Source: JAEUIG01 sp046349775
Lineage (GTDB): Bacteria > Planctomycetota > Planctomycetia > Planctomycetales > Planctomycetaceae
Direction: 5' to 3'
Assembly: GCA_046349775.1 (NCBI GenBank)
Contig: JAXMBS010000007.1
Coordinates: forward strand, 39,140 to 103,139
Length of the DNA: 64,000 nucleotides
Part shown: positions 34,619 to 43,393 of the stretch, in pieces
Position numbering within the stretch: position 1 is the first letter of the stretch
Layout of the letters: each line of letters begins with the position of its first letter
Notes under the pieces: generated by a model
Databases searched by the model: none
Told to the model about the DNA's origin: nothing
The model's input: the letters and a program-made list of their open reading frames with translations, nothing else
Translations under genes and position numbers: made by a program

Positions 34619-34687
34619 GTAGGGTGGGCTCCGCCCACCAGTCATTCAGCGTCGACTCGCTTCAGTGGTGGGCACAGCCCACCCTAC
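34619..34687. repeat. Palindromic element with GTAGGGTGGGC ends
   Basis: The 22-nt arms at 34619-34640 and 34666-34687 match as reverse complements at 20 of 22 positions. Each arm also contains its own GTGGGC / GCCCAC hairpin. The 25-bp centre is unrelated. Confidence 0.75.
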
Positions 34688-34717
34688 CTGCAAATCTCGC
34701 GCGAGATCGTCACACGT

Positions 34718-36016
34718 TCAGGGCACCGACTCCACAACTCCGCTCGCAATCGTTGGCCCGAGCGTTTCTCCGTAGAAGCTGACGCTCGCCTCGTAGCCCC
34801 CCTTCGTGTACTCCTCCGGCCGCATGATGTAGCTGAGCCACACATCGGCCAGTCCGCCGATCACCGGACACTTCGCACCGGATCTCTTCACTGCGTTGGC
34901 CTTCACCTCCAGGCCCAGGCTGGCCGTCATCTCGCCCGGGACGCCGACAATCAGGAGATCGCCGACGCGCAGTGAGACGGTTTCCACCTCCGAGGGGAAC
35001 AGCGCCGGCAGCATCACTTTCAGCAGGTCCTCGGTCAGACCGTACTCCGCGCCGCCGGTCTCTTTGAAATTGGGATGCCACGTCCGCTCCGGCAGCTTGA
35101 TCGTGTGCGCGCCAAACGCGAACTCGACATCCCGCTGCGGCTCAATCTGCTCCCACTGCTTCCAGGCCACGACTCCGAGGTCACGGCCATATCGCTCGGC
35201 CTTCTCATAGCGGCTGTCGCCGGAATTCGGCCGCGCGATGACCGACTGATCCCCCTCCGCTCCGTTGGAATACATGGCGAGAACATTGTCGCCGATCAGC
35301 GATTCCAGCGTGCGCTGCAGATGACCCGGCCAGTCCCCCGAGAACTGCATGTCGCGGCCAGACATGAACGTCGGATGCGCCGTGAAATTGACGAACACTG
35401 CCAGCGGGCTGCCGTCGAGCTTATCGATCCGGCTGACGGTCAGCGTTTCGTCGAGCGTGGGACTCTTGCGGCGATTGCGGTTCCAGCCGTGGATCTGCGT
35501 TGCCGACGTGCCGATCTTCACCGGGACCAGTTCCTGGCCGGCATCGCGAATCACGTGCACGAGCCGCTCGACGAGGAACTCGTAGACCTTTGGGTTGTGG
35601 ATCCCCATCTGCGGGATATCGAACGTGTTCGCCGGGTTGACGGCGTTCATCTCGATGCTCGTGTGCGAGTGGCTCGGCAGCAGCATGACCTGCGCGGCCT
35701 TCCAACCCTCGCCGCCCAGCTGCTCGACGACCGCCGGCTTGATCGCCGGGGACAGGCCGACCATGTCGAGCGTGACGAGGCAGAACCTTCGGGTGCCGTC
35801 GGACAGGACGAGCGCCTTGGCAAACACGCGATCGTGCACCCCTTCGGCGGGGCGGTTCATCCGTTCGCCGTAGCCGCCGAGCGGGCAGGCGTATTCCAGC
35901 GGCGGCGTGATGTCGATCCGCGCAGCGCCGGCCTTCAACTCGGCGGCGTAAGCAGCAACTGCGGCCGAATGCAGGATGGCCAGGGAGACGAGAGCGAAGA
36001 AATGCCTGCGATGCAT
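34718..36016 (-). CDS. Neutral/alkaline ceramidase N-terminal domain protein
   Basis: A secreted hydrolase. ATG 36016 has GGAG seven bases upstream and begins a signal peptide (about residues 1-25, ending AAYAAE). The PF04734-type landmarks are AARIDITPPLEYACPLGGYG, VHDRVFAKALVL, LPSHSHTSIEMNAV with metal-type histidines, and FSGDWPGHLQRTLE. About 432 residues: it contains the catalytic N-terminal domain but not the C-terminal domain of full ceramidases, as is common for planctomycete members, so ceramide may not be its substrate. Confidence 0.8.
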   Translation of the reverse strand: MHRRHFFALVSLAILHSAAVAAYAAELKAGAARIDITPPLEYACPLGGYGERMNRPAEGVHDRVFAKALVLSDGTRRFCLVTLDMVGLSPAIKPAVVEQLGGEGWKAAQVMLLPSHSHTSIEMNAVNPANTFDIPQMGIHNPKVYEFLVERLVHVIRDAGQELVPVKIGTSATQIHGWNRNRRKSPTLDETLTVSRIDKLDGSPLAVFVNFTAHPTFMSGRDMQFSGDWPGHLQRTLESLIGDNVLAMYSNGAEGDQSVIARPNSGDSRYEKAERYGRDLGVVAWKQWEQIEPQRDVEFAFGAHTIKLPERTWHPNFKETGGAEYGLTEDLLKVMLPALFPSEVETVSLRVGDLLIVGVPGEMTASLGLEVKANAVKRSGAKCPVIGGLADVWLSYIMRPEEYTKGGYEASVSFYGETLGPTIASGVVESVP

Positions 36017-36038
36017 ATGGTCACTCCGCGAAAGAAGA

Positions 36039-36132
36039 TTTGTCATTGGTCATTCGTCAATAGTCATTTGTCATTGGACTTCAGCAGAGAGCTCAATGAC
36101 AAATGAGAAATGACAATTGACTAATGACAAAT
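36039..36132. repeat. Long hairpin whose arms are period-7 repeats
   Basis: The arm at 36039-36077 is five GTCATTN heptads; the arm at 36094-36132 is the inverse set (AATGACA-type). Together they form a stem of about 37 bp. It lies between the DUF1501 terminator and the ceramidase-like gene, and would sit in the leader of the latter's transcript if the promoter is upstream. Confidence 0.75.
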
Positions 36133-36142
36133 CAAGTCATCC

Positions 36143-36180
36143 AAACAAAAACGTCCCGGACGCTACCAGCGTCCGGGACG
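36143..36180 (-). terminator. Intrinsic terminator of the second DUF1501 gene
   Basis: A perfect 13-bp stem with a 3-base loop (36152-36180, arm CGTCCCGGACGCT), followed on the minus strand by TTTTTGTTT. It lies 33 bp past the DUF1501 stop codon. The clearest rho-independent terminator in the window. Confidence 0.85.
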
Positions 36181-36212
36181 GGAAACACTCATCTCTCAGC
36201 GCTCTGCTCGCC

Positions 36213-37583
36213 TCACACCAGCTCGCGGATCAGCTCACCATGGTCGATCGCCGGCACCGGCCGTCCGGCCGGATTGAGGAACGCGATGTGCGGGTCGACA
36301 CCCAGCACGTGATAGATCGTGTGGTGCACGTCCCCCGGCGAGAGCGGGCGTTCGGCCGGATGTTCGCCCAGCCGGTTCGTGGCGCCGATAATCTGACCTC
36401 CTTTGAGGCCGCCGCCGGCCATCAGCACCGAGAGCGCCGCTCCCCAGTGGTCACGGCCGGGAGTCCCCTGGCTGAGCGGCGGGCCGCCATTGCCGCCGTC
36501 GTTCATGCGGGGCGTGCGGCTGAACTCGCCGCAGACCATCACCAGCGTTTTGTCGAGAATCCCGCGTTCTTCCAGATCGGTCAGCAGGCCATGGACCGCC
36601 CGGTCAACACGCGGCAGGTACGACTCCATCGCGCCCTGATGGTTCCAGTGCGTGTCCCAGCCGCCGAAGTGGCACGTGACGACCGTGGAGCCGGCCTCCA
36701 CCAGCCGCCGCGCTAGCAGCACGCTCTGCCCCCAACTGTTCCGCCCGTAGCGCTCGCGCATCTCCGGAGTTTCGGCGGAGATATTGAAAGCTTCTCTGGC
36801 ACCCGAGCCGGTCACCAGATCAAACGCCTGGGCATCGAACTGGTCGATCGAGTTCGCCAGTCCGGTCTTTTCCAGCCGGCGCCGCGCCTGGTCCAGCGTG
36901 CCGTTGAGCGTACGGCGATCACTGAGGCGATCGAGCGTCAGGCCGGAAACCGGGCTGATGTTCGTGACCTGGAAGTTATCTGAGTTCGGGTCGCCGTCGG
37001 TCTCGAACGGGTTGTGCTCGACGCCGAGATAGTGTCCGCCAAAATACCCCGGCCGCAGCCCGATGCTCATCGCATACGGAATGCAGACGTTCGCCGGCAT
37101 CCCGGGCTGGCGTGCGCCGAGCACTTTTCCCGCGATGCTGCCGAAAAACGGGTACTGCTGGGGCGTGTTTGCACCGCTGACGCCGCCGCGGCCGGTCAGC
37201 ATCCAGTGACCGCCGGTGAAGTGATCGCCGTTGTCGTGATGGACCGACCGCAGTATCGAATACAGGTGGCCGATCTTCGCCTGCAGCGGGAACAGCTCGC
37301 ACACGTCCATCCCGCTGACGTTGGTCGGAATGTGCCGCCAGATGCCGCGGTATTCGGCGGGAGCGTCCGGTTTGGGGTCGTACGTGTCGTGGTGGCTGGG
37401 TCCGCCGTCCAGCCAGATGAGGATCATCGAGGTGTCTTTGCCGCTGCTGGCAGCCGCGGCGCGCGCCCGGAGCACGTCTCCCAACGCCAAGCCGCCCAGA
37501 CCGGCGAGTCCGACCTGGACGAACGAGCGACGGGAAATGCCGTCGCAGTAGCGGGGCGTGCTGCCGAGCGGAATGCGAATCAT
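36213..37583 (-). CDS. DUF1501 protein, second copy
   Basis: An exported DUF1501 protein with a twin-arginine signal (ISRRSFVQVGLAGLGGLALG). Landmarks: TSMILIWLDGGPSHHDTYDPKP, HWMLTGRGGVSG, CHFGGWDTHWNHQGAME, GEFSRTPRMND, GRDHWGAALSVLMAGGGLKGGQIIGATNR. It differs clearly from the copy at 30175, so it is a paralogue rather than a recent duplication. The internal ATG at 37583 is preferred over 37598 because AGGACC then lies at a usable distance upstream. Followed by a strong intrinsic terminator. Confidence 0.85.
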   Translation of the reverse strand: MIRIPLGSTPRYCDGISRRSFVQVGLAGLGGLALGDVLRARAAAASSGKDTSMILIWLDGGPSHHDTYDPKPDAPAEYRGIWRHIPTNVSGMDVCELFPLQAKIGHLYSILRSVHHDNGDHFTGGHWMLTGRGGVSGANTPQQYPFFGSIAGKVLGARQPGMPANVCIPYAMSIGLRPGYFGGHYLGVEHNPFETDGDPNSDNFQVTNISPVSGLTLDRLSDRRTLNGTLDQARRRLEKTGLANSIDQFDAQAFDLVTGSGAREAFNISAETPEMRERYGRNSWGQSVLLARRLVEAGSTVVTCHFGGWDTHWNHQGAMESYLPRVDRAVHGLLTDLEERGILDKTLVMVCGEFSRTPRMNDGGNGGPPLSQGTPGRDHWGAALSVLMAGGGLKGGQIIGATNRLGEHPAERPLSPGDVHHTIYHVLGVDPHIAFLNPAGRPVPAIDHGELIRELV

Positions 37584-37795
37584 GCGGAGGGTCCTCATCC
37601 TGAGGGAAATTGGCCACGAATCAATGCTAGTTTATGGATCGGTCTCCGGCGGCGTCAATCGTGATCGCGGGGAGTTGGCGACCTTCCCAAGGCTGGGGAC
37701 TCCTGTCCGGTTGTGCGGATCGTGACGCGCCGCCGCTGGCAGGTGGCCGGCTCCCGCGGCATACTCTGGCTCGGCGTTCGTCAGGAGCAGACAGC

Positions 37796-39601
37796 ATGAG
37801 TTCAGCGCGAATGGCGGCAGTGCTGCTGGGGGCGGGCGCGTGCGCGATCGCACTTGTTGCGCTGCAACCGGCACCGGCCGACTCCACCGACCAGCAACGC
37901 ACCAGGGCCGGAGCGACGGCCGTCGATCGCCCCAAGCAGGTGATTGTCGTCGGTTCAGGGATCTCCGGGCTGTGCGCGGCCCTGGAACTGGGCCGCGGCG
38001 GGGCCGATGTCAGCGTGATCGACATGTCGTCGGTCTTTGGCGGACATGCCGTGATGTCGCAGGGAGGGCTGGCGATCGTCAATACGCCGGTCCAGCGGGA
38101 GATGGGGATCGAGGACTCGTTCGACCTGGCCTTCAAGGACTTCGTAACCTGGGGGGAAGAGGTCAACGAACCGTGGGTGCGGTATTACATCGAGCATTCA
38201 CAGACCGACATCTACGACTGGCTGATTGATCTCGGAGTGCGGTTCGAGGGGCTGGAGATCGGTGCGCCGGGCAATACCGCCGACCGGTTTCATCAGCCGG
38301 TCGACCGCGGCATCGGGCTGGTGACTCCGATCTATCGGGCGTGCCTGGAACTCCCGAACGTAAAGTTCGTGTGGAACACGCAGGTCACCGGTTTACAGAA
38401 GGACCAGGCACGCATCACAGGGGTCGAAGTCCGCGAACTGCGCAGCGGGGACGTGCGGCAGATCGCGGCGGACGACGTCGTCCTGGCGACCGGCGGGTTC
38501 CAGAGTAATCTCGACATGGTCCGCCAGTATTGGCCGGCCGATACGCCCTTCCCGAGCCGGATCCTGATCGGGTCCGGGCGCAACTCCGTCGGCCATGGAC
38601 ACAAGCTGGCGGAGTCGGCCGGCGGCGCACTCTCCCACATGGACTTCCAGTGGAACTATTTCACCGGGATTCCCGATCCGCGCAACCCCGACAGCCCGCG
38701 TGGACTCAGCGCCGCGAACATGTACGGCATCCTCGTGAACTCGGAGGGAGTGCAGTTCGCCAATCTGCACGACTGGGCCAAGGCCGTCATGCCGCCGCTG
38801 CTGAAGCACCAGCCCGCGACGTGCTGGTGGATTTTCGACGCGGCCAGCAAACCGAAGTTTGTCATCTCCGGCACGGAGTGGAAGAAGTTTGAGAAGGTCG
38901 AGCGGCTGGTCATCGAGAACCCGGACTTCGTGAACAAGGCGAACACGATTCGCGAACTGGCCGAGAAAGCCGGGCTGCCGCCGGGCGCGCTCGAAGCGAC
39001 AGTGAAACACTGGAACGAGATGGTCGAACGCGGCGTCGACGAGGACTTCCACCGGTTTGGTCCTGACAAGACCGAGTACAACAACACGGCTTCGCCGAAG
39101 ATCTCCACGCCGCCGTACTACGCCATGCAGTCGTGGCCAATCACCCGCAAGAGCATGGGAGGCGTGGCGATCGACCTGCAGTGCCGCGTGACCGATCGCG
39201 AAAGCCGTCCCATTCCGGGCCTCTACGCTGTCGGCGAACTGACCGGCCTCGCCGGCGTCAACGGCAAGGCGGCTCTGGAAGGCACGTTTCTCGGGCCGTG
39301 CGTCCTGACCGGGCGGGTTGCCGCGTGGTCGATTCTGGGAATCCCCGTTGACCGGGTGCGGGCGACGGCTGCAAAACTGACAGACGATCGCTGTGCCGAC
39401 TGCCACGACATCCCAAACCTGATCGCGGCGAAACGCGAAGGGTACTGGCATTTCGAAGAATGCCACCGCCTCGTGCTGGATCGACAGCTCAACTGCCTGC
39501 AATGCCACGCTGAATTGGCGCCCTACGACGAAGCGAATCATAAGATCCAGCCGGCGACGCTCACGTCCGCCTGCGTGCAATGTCACGTCGCCCAGGAGTA
39601 G
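37796..39601 (+). CDS. Flavocytochrome c-like FAD oxidoreductase with three C-terminal heme motifs
   Basis: ATG 37796 has CAGGAG upstream and begins an N-terminal anchor or signal (MAAVLLGAGACAIALVAL). The FAD domain opens with VIVVGSGISGLCAALELGR and continues as in fumarate reductase/3-ketosteroid dehydrogenase relatives (VFGGHAVMSQGG, MGGVAIDLQCRVTDRESRPIPGLYAVGEL, GKAALEGTFLGPCVLTGRVA). The last 70 residues carry three CXXCH motifs at Cys533, Cys567 and Cys593. Fused heme domains are N-terminal in the well-known Shewanella enzymes, so the C-terminal position is notable. Probably periplasmic electron transfer. Substrate unknown. Confidence 0.8.
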   Translation: MSSARMAAVLLGAGACAIALVALQPAPADSTDQQRTRAGATAVDRPKQVIVVGSGISGLCAALELGRGGADVSVIDMSSVFGGHAVMSQGGLAIVNTPVQREMGIEDSFDLAFKDFVTWGEEVNEPWVRYYIEHSQTDIYDWLIDLGVRFEGLEIGAPGNTADRFHQPVDRGIGLVTPIYRACLELPNVKFVWNTQVTGLQKDQARITGVEVRELRSGDVRQIAADDVVLATGGFQSNLDMVRQYWPADTPFPSRILIGSGRNSVGHGHKLAESAGGALSHMDFQWNYFTGIPDPRNPDSPRGLSAANMYGILVNSEGVQFANLHDWAKAVMPPLLKHQPATCWWIFDAASKPKFVISGTEWKKFEKVERLVIENPDFVNKANTIRELAEKAGLPPGALEATVKHWNEMVERGVDEDFHRFGPDKTEYNNTASPKISTPPYYAMQSWPITRKSMGGVAIDLQCRVTDRESRPIPGLYAVGELTGLAGVNGKAALEGTFLGPCVLTGRVAAWSILGIPVDRVRATAAKLTDDRCADCHDIPNLIAAKREGYWHFEECHRLVLDRQLNCLQCHAELAPYDEANHKIQPATLTSACVQCHVAQE

Positions 39602-39603
39602 CT

Positions 39604-39631
39604 GTCAGCTTTCAGCGGTCAGCCTTCAGCA
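39604..39631. repeat. Period-7 repeat directly after a stop codon
   Basis: Four heptads of the GTCAGCT / TTCAGCG type, beginning two bases after the TAG at 39599-39601 and ending just before the next gene's start region. Confidence 0.65.
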
Positions 39632-39646
39632 TGGATGAGACGTCCG

Positions 39647-40879
39647 ATGACGCCGCAAACGTCTGTTCTGCGCGCAAGGTGGGTGTTCCCCGTTGATCGA
39701 CCGCCGATAGAGAACGGCGTCGTCGAGATCGCCGACGGCCGGATCATCGACATCCGGCCGGCGGATCGGTTTTCTCCATTGACCGGCCCCGAGGAGCAGC
39801 GGGCGCTGATCCCCGGACTCGTGAATGCCCACACGCACCTCGAATTCAGTGAACTCGCAACGCCGTTGCCTGCCGACTCGACGTTCTCCGAATGGATCCG
39901 ATCGATCGTCCAGTACCGTCGCGCCCGGACGACGCCGGTCCCGGACATCGTGCAGGCAGGTCTCGCGGAGTCTGCGGCCGCCGGCGTCACGACCATCGGC
40001 GAAATCGTGACGGCCGGCTGGACCGCGGCGCCGTTCACGCCGGAGATGCCGCGCGCCGTCGGCTTTCGCGAAGCGATCGCACTCGACCCGTCGTTCATTG
40101 CGGCGATCAATGAGACGGTTTCGCGACACCTGCAAGACCTCACAGGGCACGTCTCGCTGATCGGCGGGATCAGTCCGCATGCGCCGTATTCGGTGGTCCC
40201 GCAACTGTTCCGCGATCTCGTCGACTGCGCGCGTGCAACGAAAGCTCCGCTGGCCGTCCATCTCGCGGAAACGCACGACGAACTGGAACTGCTGGCGAAC
40301 GGCTCCGGCCCGCTGGTCGACCTGTTCAGCGAGAGCGGATTCTGGCGGCCGGACGCGATCCCCCGCGGCACACGACCGCTCGACTACCTGCGGTTGATTG
40401 AAACCTTGCCGCGCGCGCTCGTCATCCACGGCAATTATCTGACTGCAGAAGAGTGCGATTTTCTCACGGGAAAACCGAACCTGACGGTCGTCTATTGTCC
40501 GCGGACCCACGCCCACTTCCGCCATGAGCCGCATCCGTGGCTGGAGTTACAGAAGCGCGGCGTCCGCGTCGCTCTGGGGACTGACAGCCGGGCATCGAAT
40601 CCCGACCTGAGCCTGTGGAACGAAGTCTTGTTTCTTCGCTCCCGGTTCCCTCAGGTGGCGCCAGCGCATTTGTTGGAACTCGCGACGCGCGCAGGCGCCG
40701 CAGCGCTTGGTCTGGACCAGAGAATCGGCACGCTCGCGCCCGGCAAGGCCGCCGACGTCACGGTCCTGCAACTCGTCGACGACAATCGGAGCGATCCCCA
40801 CGAGCGACTGCTCGATCCCAACACGCGGCCAATCGGCGCGCTGCGCGACGGGCGGCGGATCTGCTCGCCTGCCGATTGA
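39647..40879 (+). CDS. Metal-dependent amidohydrolase of the TRZ/ATZ (SsnA-like) group
   Basis: A cytoplasmic deaminase or chlorohydrolase-type enzyme of about 410 residues. The metal motifs are in order: NAHTHLEFSE (HxH), GISPHAPYSV, AVHLAETHDELEL, and LGTDSRASN with the catalytic Asp; the C-terminal beta-sandwich has GTLAPGKAADVTVLQ. The HAPYSV motif and short length are reminiscent of aminodeoxyfutalosine deaminase of the futalosine menaquinone route, but this is only a suggestion. The second of two in-frame ATGs, at 39647, is used. A tract of heptads precedes it. Confidence 0.75.
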   Translation: MTPQTSVLRARWVFPVDRPPIENGVVEIADGRIIDIRPADRFSPLTGPEEQRALIPGLVNAHTHLEFSELATPLPADSTFSEWIRSIVQYRRARTTPVPDIVQAGLAESAAAGVTTIGEIVTAGWTAAPFTPEMPRAVGFREAIALDPSFIAAINETVSRHLQDLTGHVSLIGGISPHAPYSVVPQLFRDLVDCARATKAPLAVHLAETHDELELLANGSGPLVDLFSESGFWRPDAIPRGTRPLDYLRLIETLPRALVIHGNYLTAEECDFLTGKPNLTVVYCPRTHAHFRHEPHPWLELQKRGVRVALGTDSRASNPDLSLWNEVLFLRSRFPQVAPAHLLELATRAGAAALGLDQRIGTLAPGKAADVTVLQLVDDNRSDPHERLLDPNTRPIGALRDGRRICSPAD

Positions 40880-40916
40880 AGTGCGCCGTCGCCTGCGGCT
40901 GTCCGATAAACTCGGA

Positions 40917-41864
40917 TCAATTCGTGCTCTTCCGCACCTCAATATCAATCCACGTCGACGCTGCTTCCCCGGGCGGCAGGATGCGGAGTCCGGCGTCCAT
41001 CCCCTCCTGCTGGACGTTGATCGCGTCCGTCACGCACGTGTAGGGCTCCATGCAGACGGCGTCGCGGTTGGGCGGCGTGAAGATCACCAGCTCCCGGAAG
41101 ATCGCATCGCTCTGCTGGACGATCTCCAGACCTGCCGCCGGATCGCGCATGACACATTCGATGGCGCCGTCCGTCGGTCGCACATCGGTGTACACGTCGT
41201 CCAGCGGCGCGGTCCCGATCGGCCGCCACTGGCGGACGTCCTTGTCCGGCGTTACGTCGATCAGTTTTCCGGTCGGCAGACTGTTCTTCAGCACCCACAG
41301 CTTGTGCGCCGGCGCCCGCAACTGGCAGTCTTCGTATCGCCCCTCCGGGCCAAGCGGCAGCTTGAAGTACGTATGTGTCCCCAGGCCCCACGGCAGCGGG
41401 CGCGAATCGGGATTGATCACGCGAATCTGCGAGCGCAGCGCCGACCCCTCCAATTCGTAGCGGACTTCGATGATGCAGTCGGCTGGCCAGGCGGCGGCGC
41501 GATCCGGCGCATCCACGCTGAGTTGCCAGCGTCCCACGGCGTGCCGTGGCCCCTGTTCGATGACGCGCCACGGAGTATCGAGCGCGTAACCGTGGATCGC
41601 GTCTGGCCGCTCGGGAAAGATCGGCGCCGTGTAGTCCACGCCCTCCCAGCGGAACCGCCCGCGGCGGATCCGGTTCGGGAATGGAAACAGGATCGGCAGT
41701 CCGCTGTGCGTCGGCCGCCGGCTCCCTTGCAGGAACGTCGGGAGCGTGTCGATCACATCCACGACACGGCCGTCGATCCCGACTTGGAATTCATAGACGT
41801 TGAAGCCGAATTCGACGGCGATCGCGGCCCGCGAACGGCCGTCTTGAAGGATGAGCGGTGCCAT
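40917..41864 (-). CDS. Aldose 1-epimerase family protein
   Basis: Interconverts alpha and beta anomers of a hexose or acts on a related sugar. It is a beta-sandwich protein of 315 residues: FNVYEFQVGIDGRVVDVI near the start, GLPILFPFPNRIRRGRF (the family's substrate-loop motif), the first catalytic-type His in DAIHGYALDTPW, the second in LGTHTYFKLPL, and a late acidic segment with DAVCMEPYTCVTDAIN. It fits the window's sugar-catabolism theme. It is convergent with the amidohydrolase gene, 37 bp away. Confidence 0.85.
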   Translation of the reverse strand: MAPLILQDGRSRAAIAVEFGFNVYEFQVGIDGRVVDVIDTLPTFLQGSRRPTHSGLPILFPFPNRIRRGRFRWEGVDYTAPIFPERPDAIHGYALDTPWRVIEQGPRHAVGRWQLSVDAPDRAAAWPADCIIEVRYELEGSALRSQIRVINPDSRPLPWGLGTHTYFKLPLGPEGRYEDCQLRAPAHKLWVLKNSLPTGKLIDVTPDKDVRQWRPIGTAPLDDVYTDVRPTDGAIECVMRDPAAGLEIVQQSDAIFRELVIFTPPNRDAVCMEPYTCVTDAINVQQEGMDAGLRILPPGEAASTWIDIEVRKSTN

Positions 41865-41958
41865 GTTGGGATCTCCGGGCCGAAGCGGCGTGCACGGTGA
41901 CAGGAAAACACGTCATCTACAAGTGAATCACAAATCTGTCATCTGTTATGCTGCGGTC

Positions 41959-42237
41959 ATGGCCACCTCGCGTAAGCGCCCGATCGTCAAGCGGGTCCTG
42001 ATTATCATTGCAGCGCTGGTACTGCTGGCAGACCTGTACGTCGCGAGTTTCGGTCCGGCGTGCTGGCTGTGCGCGAAGGGTGTGCTGCCACCCGGTCCCC
42101 TGGGTATCGCCTACTGGCCCATCGTTTATCGGGGCTGGAATTATGGCCCCGGAACAGACGCGATCAACGCCTATGCCGACTTCTGGGGTAAGCCTGGCAT
42201 CATCGAGGATTTGCGTGAGGCCGCCGCCAGACTGTAG
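41959..42237 (+). CDS. Small membrane-anchored protein
   Basis: A 92-residue protein with a basic N-terminus (MATSRKRPIVKR), one hydrophobic segment (VLIIIAALVLLADLYVA) and an extracytoplasmic, aromatic domain (IAYWPIVYRGWNYGPGTDAINAYADFW). A longer in-frame start at 41851 would overlap the epimerase gene and adds nothing conserved. Not recognised. Confidence 0.5.
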   Translation: MATSRKRPIVKRVLIIIAALVLLADLYVASFGPACWLCAKGVLPPGPLGIAYWPIVYRGWNYGPGTDAINAYADFWGKPGIIEDLREAAARL

Positions 42238-42441
42238 CAACACGATCAAGCGCTTCGCGGGCCATTCGTGCGACGAGCATTTTTCACTTGATTGGGCCGA
42301 ATCAGGTCGCGACCCGTCGTTCCCGGCAGGGGGCAGCAGGTCGATGCTGTCGCTATAATTCTGGATTGGGGATCACGGCTGTCGTGCGTCTCCACAGTGC
42401 AAAGTCGTCGACTCGTCCTCCCGCCTGCCGATCGTCCCGCC

Positions 42442-43302
42442 GTGTCCATCACGTTGCTCGCCCTGCATTGGGACAAAGTGACGATCGCCTGCTTCTTCAT
42501 GAGCTACCTGGTAGCGCTTGGGTTTGAAGCAGCGCAATTGCTCAAACAGCATGCGGCCAGCCACTGGATCGCACTGGCGACCGCGACCGCCGGCGCCGTG
42601 GCCCAGTCGATCTACCTTATCGTCCGCAGCCGGACGGCCGGCGTGCCGCCGCTGCTCAGTTCCACGCACGACTGGCTCCTGGTCCTGGCCCTGCTGATCG
42701 TGGTGCTGTACGTCTTCATCGAACTGATCGATCGTCGCGTGGCGCTGGGGCTGTTCGTCATGCCGCTCGTCCTCGTGCTCGTGGCGCTGTCCCGATACGT
42801 TTCTGCGGCGCCCAATCCGGAGCTCGTCCGCGCCCCGTGGCGGGGCCTGGGAATGTTCCATGCATCAATGCTCGTCCTGGGCATGCTGGGAGTCTGGACC
42901 AGTTTCTTGATGAGCGTCATGTACCTCCTGCAGCATCGGCGACTAAAAACAAGACGCGGCGAGCCGGAAGGACTGCATCTGCTGAGCCTGGCGACCCTCA
43001 GCCGGATCAACTGGTGGGGGATCGTCCTGGCCGTGCCGCTGCTGACGCTCGGAATGGCGACCGGGGTGTGGTTGTCGTTCCTGTCGGCGAAGACGGACGC
43101 ACCGATTGGACTGGAGCGCTGGCAGTTTGTCGTCAGCGGAATTGTGTGGCTCACGATGGGCGCCTTGTTCCTCTGGCTGCTGACCGGTCGGACCCACTCC
43201 GGCCGGCTCGTTGCGTGGCGCACCGTGTGGGCGTGCGGATTTCTCCTCGTGACACTGCTCCTCCTGCAACTCGCCTCCGGCGGCGTCCACGGCACGGGAT
43301 AA
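42442..43302 (+). CDS. Cytochrome c assembly protein (CcsA/HemX-like)
   Basis: A polytopic membrane protein with eight or so helices. Landmarks of the CcmC/CcsA/HemX superfamily are a histidine in LSSTHDWLLVLALL, the Trp/His pair in APWRGLGMFHASMLVLGMLGVW, and INWWGIVLAVPLLTLGMATG. It lies directly upstream of hemA on the same strand, the classical place for hemX, whose product influences HemA levels in other bacteria. The start is uncertain: GTG 42442 gives a normal N-terminus, while ATG 42292 adds 50 residues without conservation. Confidence 0.75.
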   Translation: MSITLLALHWDKVTIACFFMSYLVALGFEAAQLLKQHAASHWIALATATAGAVAQSIYLIVRSRTAGVPPLLSSTHDWLLVLALLIVVLYVFIELIDRRVALGLFVMPLVLVLVALSRYVSAAPNPELVRAPWRGLGMFHASMLVLGMLGVWTSFLMSVMYLLQHRRLKTRRGEPEGLHLLSLATLSRINWWGIVLAVPLLTLGMATGVWLSFLSAKTDAPIGLERWQFVVSGIVWLTMGALFLWLLTGRTHSGRLVAWRTVWACGFLLVTLLLLQLASGGVHGTG

Positions 43303-43335
43303 TTCGTGCGAAACCGGCAGCCGACCACCCCATCG

Positions 43336-43391
43336 ATGGACCATAAACAATAAGCCCGCTCTTGACCCTCAGCCCTAGACCCTCGACCCCT
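43336..43391. repeat. Eight consecutive heptads in the hemX-hemA gap
   Basis: The most regular tract of the window: eight 7-bp units. The first three are of the ATGGACC type, also seen at 4184; the last four are of the GACCCTC type, also seen at 3731 and 58899. It ends two bases before the hemA start codon and leaves no room for a Shine-Dalgarno sequence. Confidence 0.8.
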
Positions 43392-43393
43392 TC

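Noticed and set aside
36039..36132. CRISPR array
   Set aside because: The units are 7 bp, degenerate and without spacers, and no cas genes are present.
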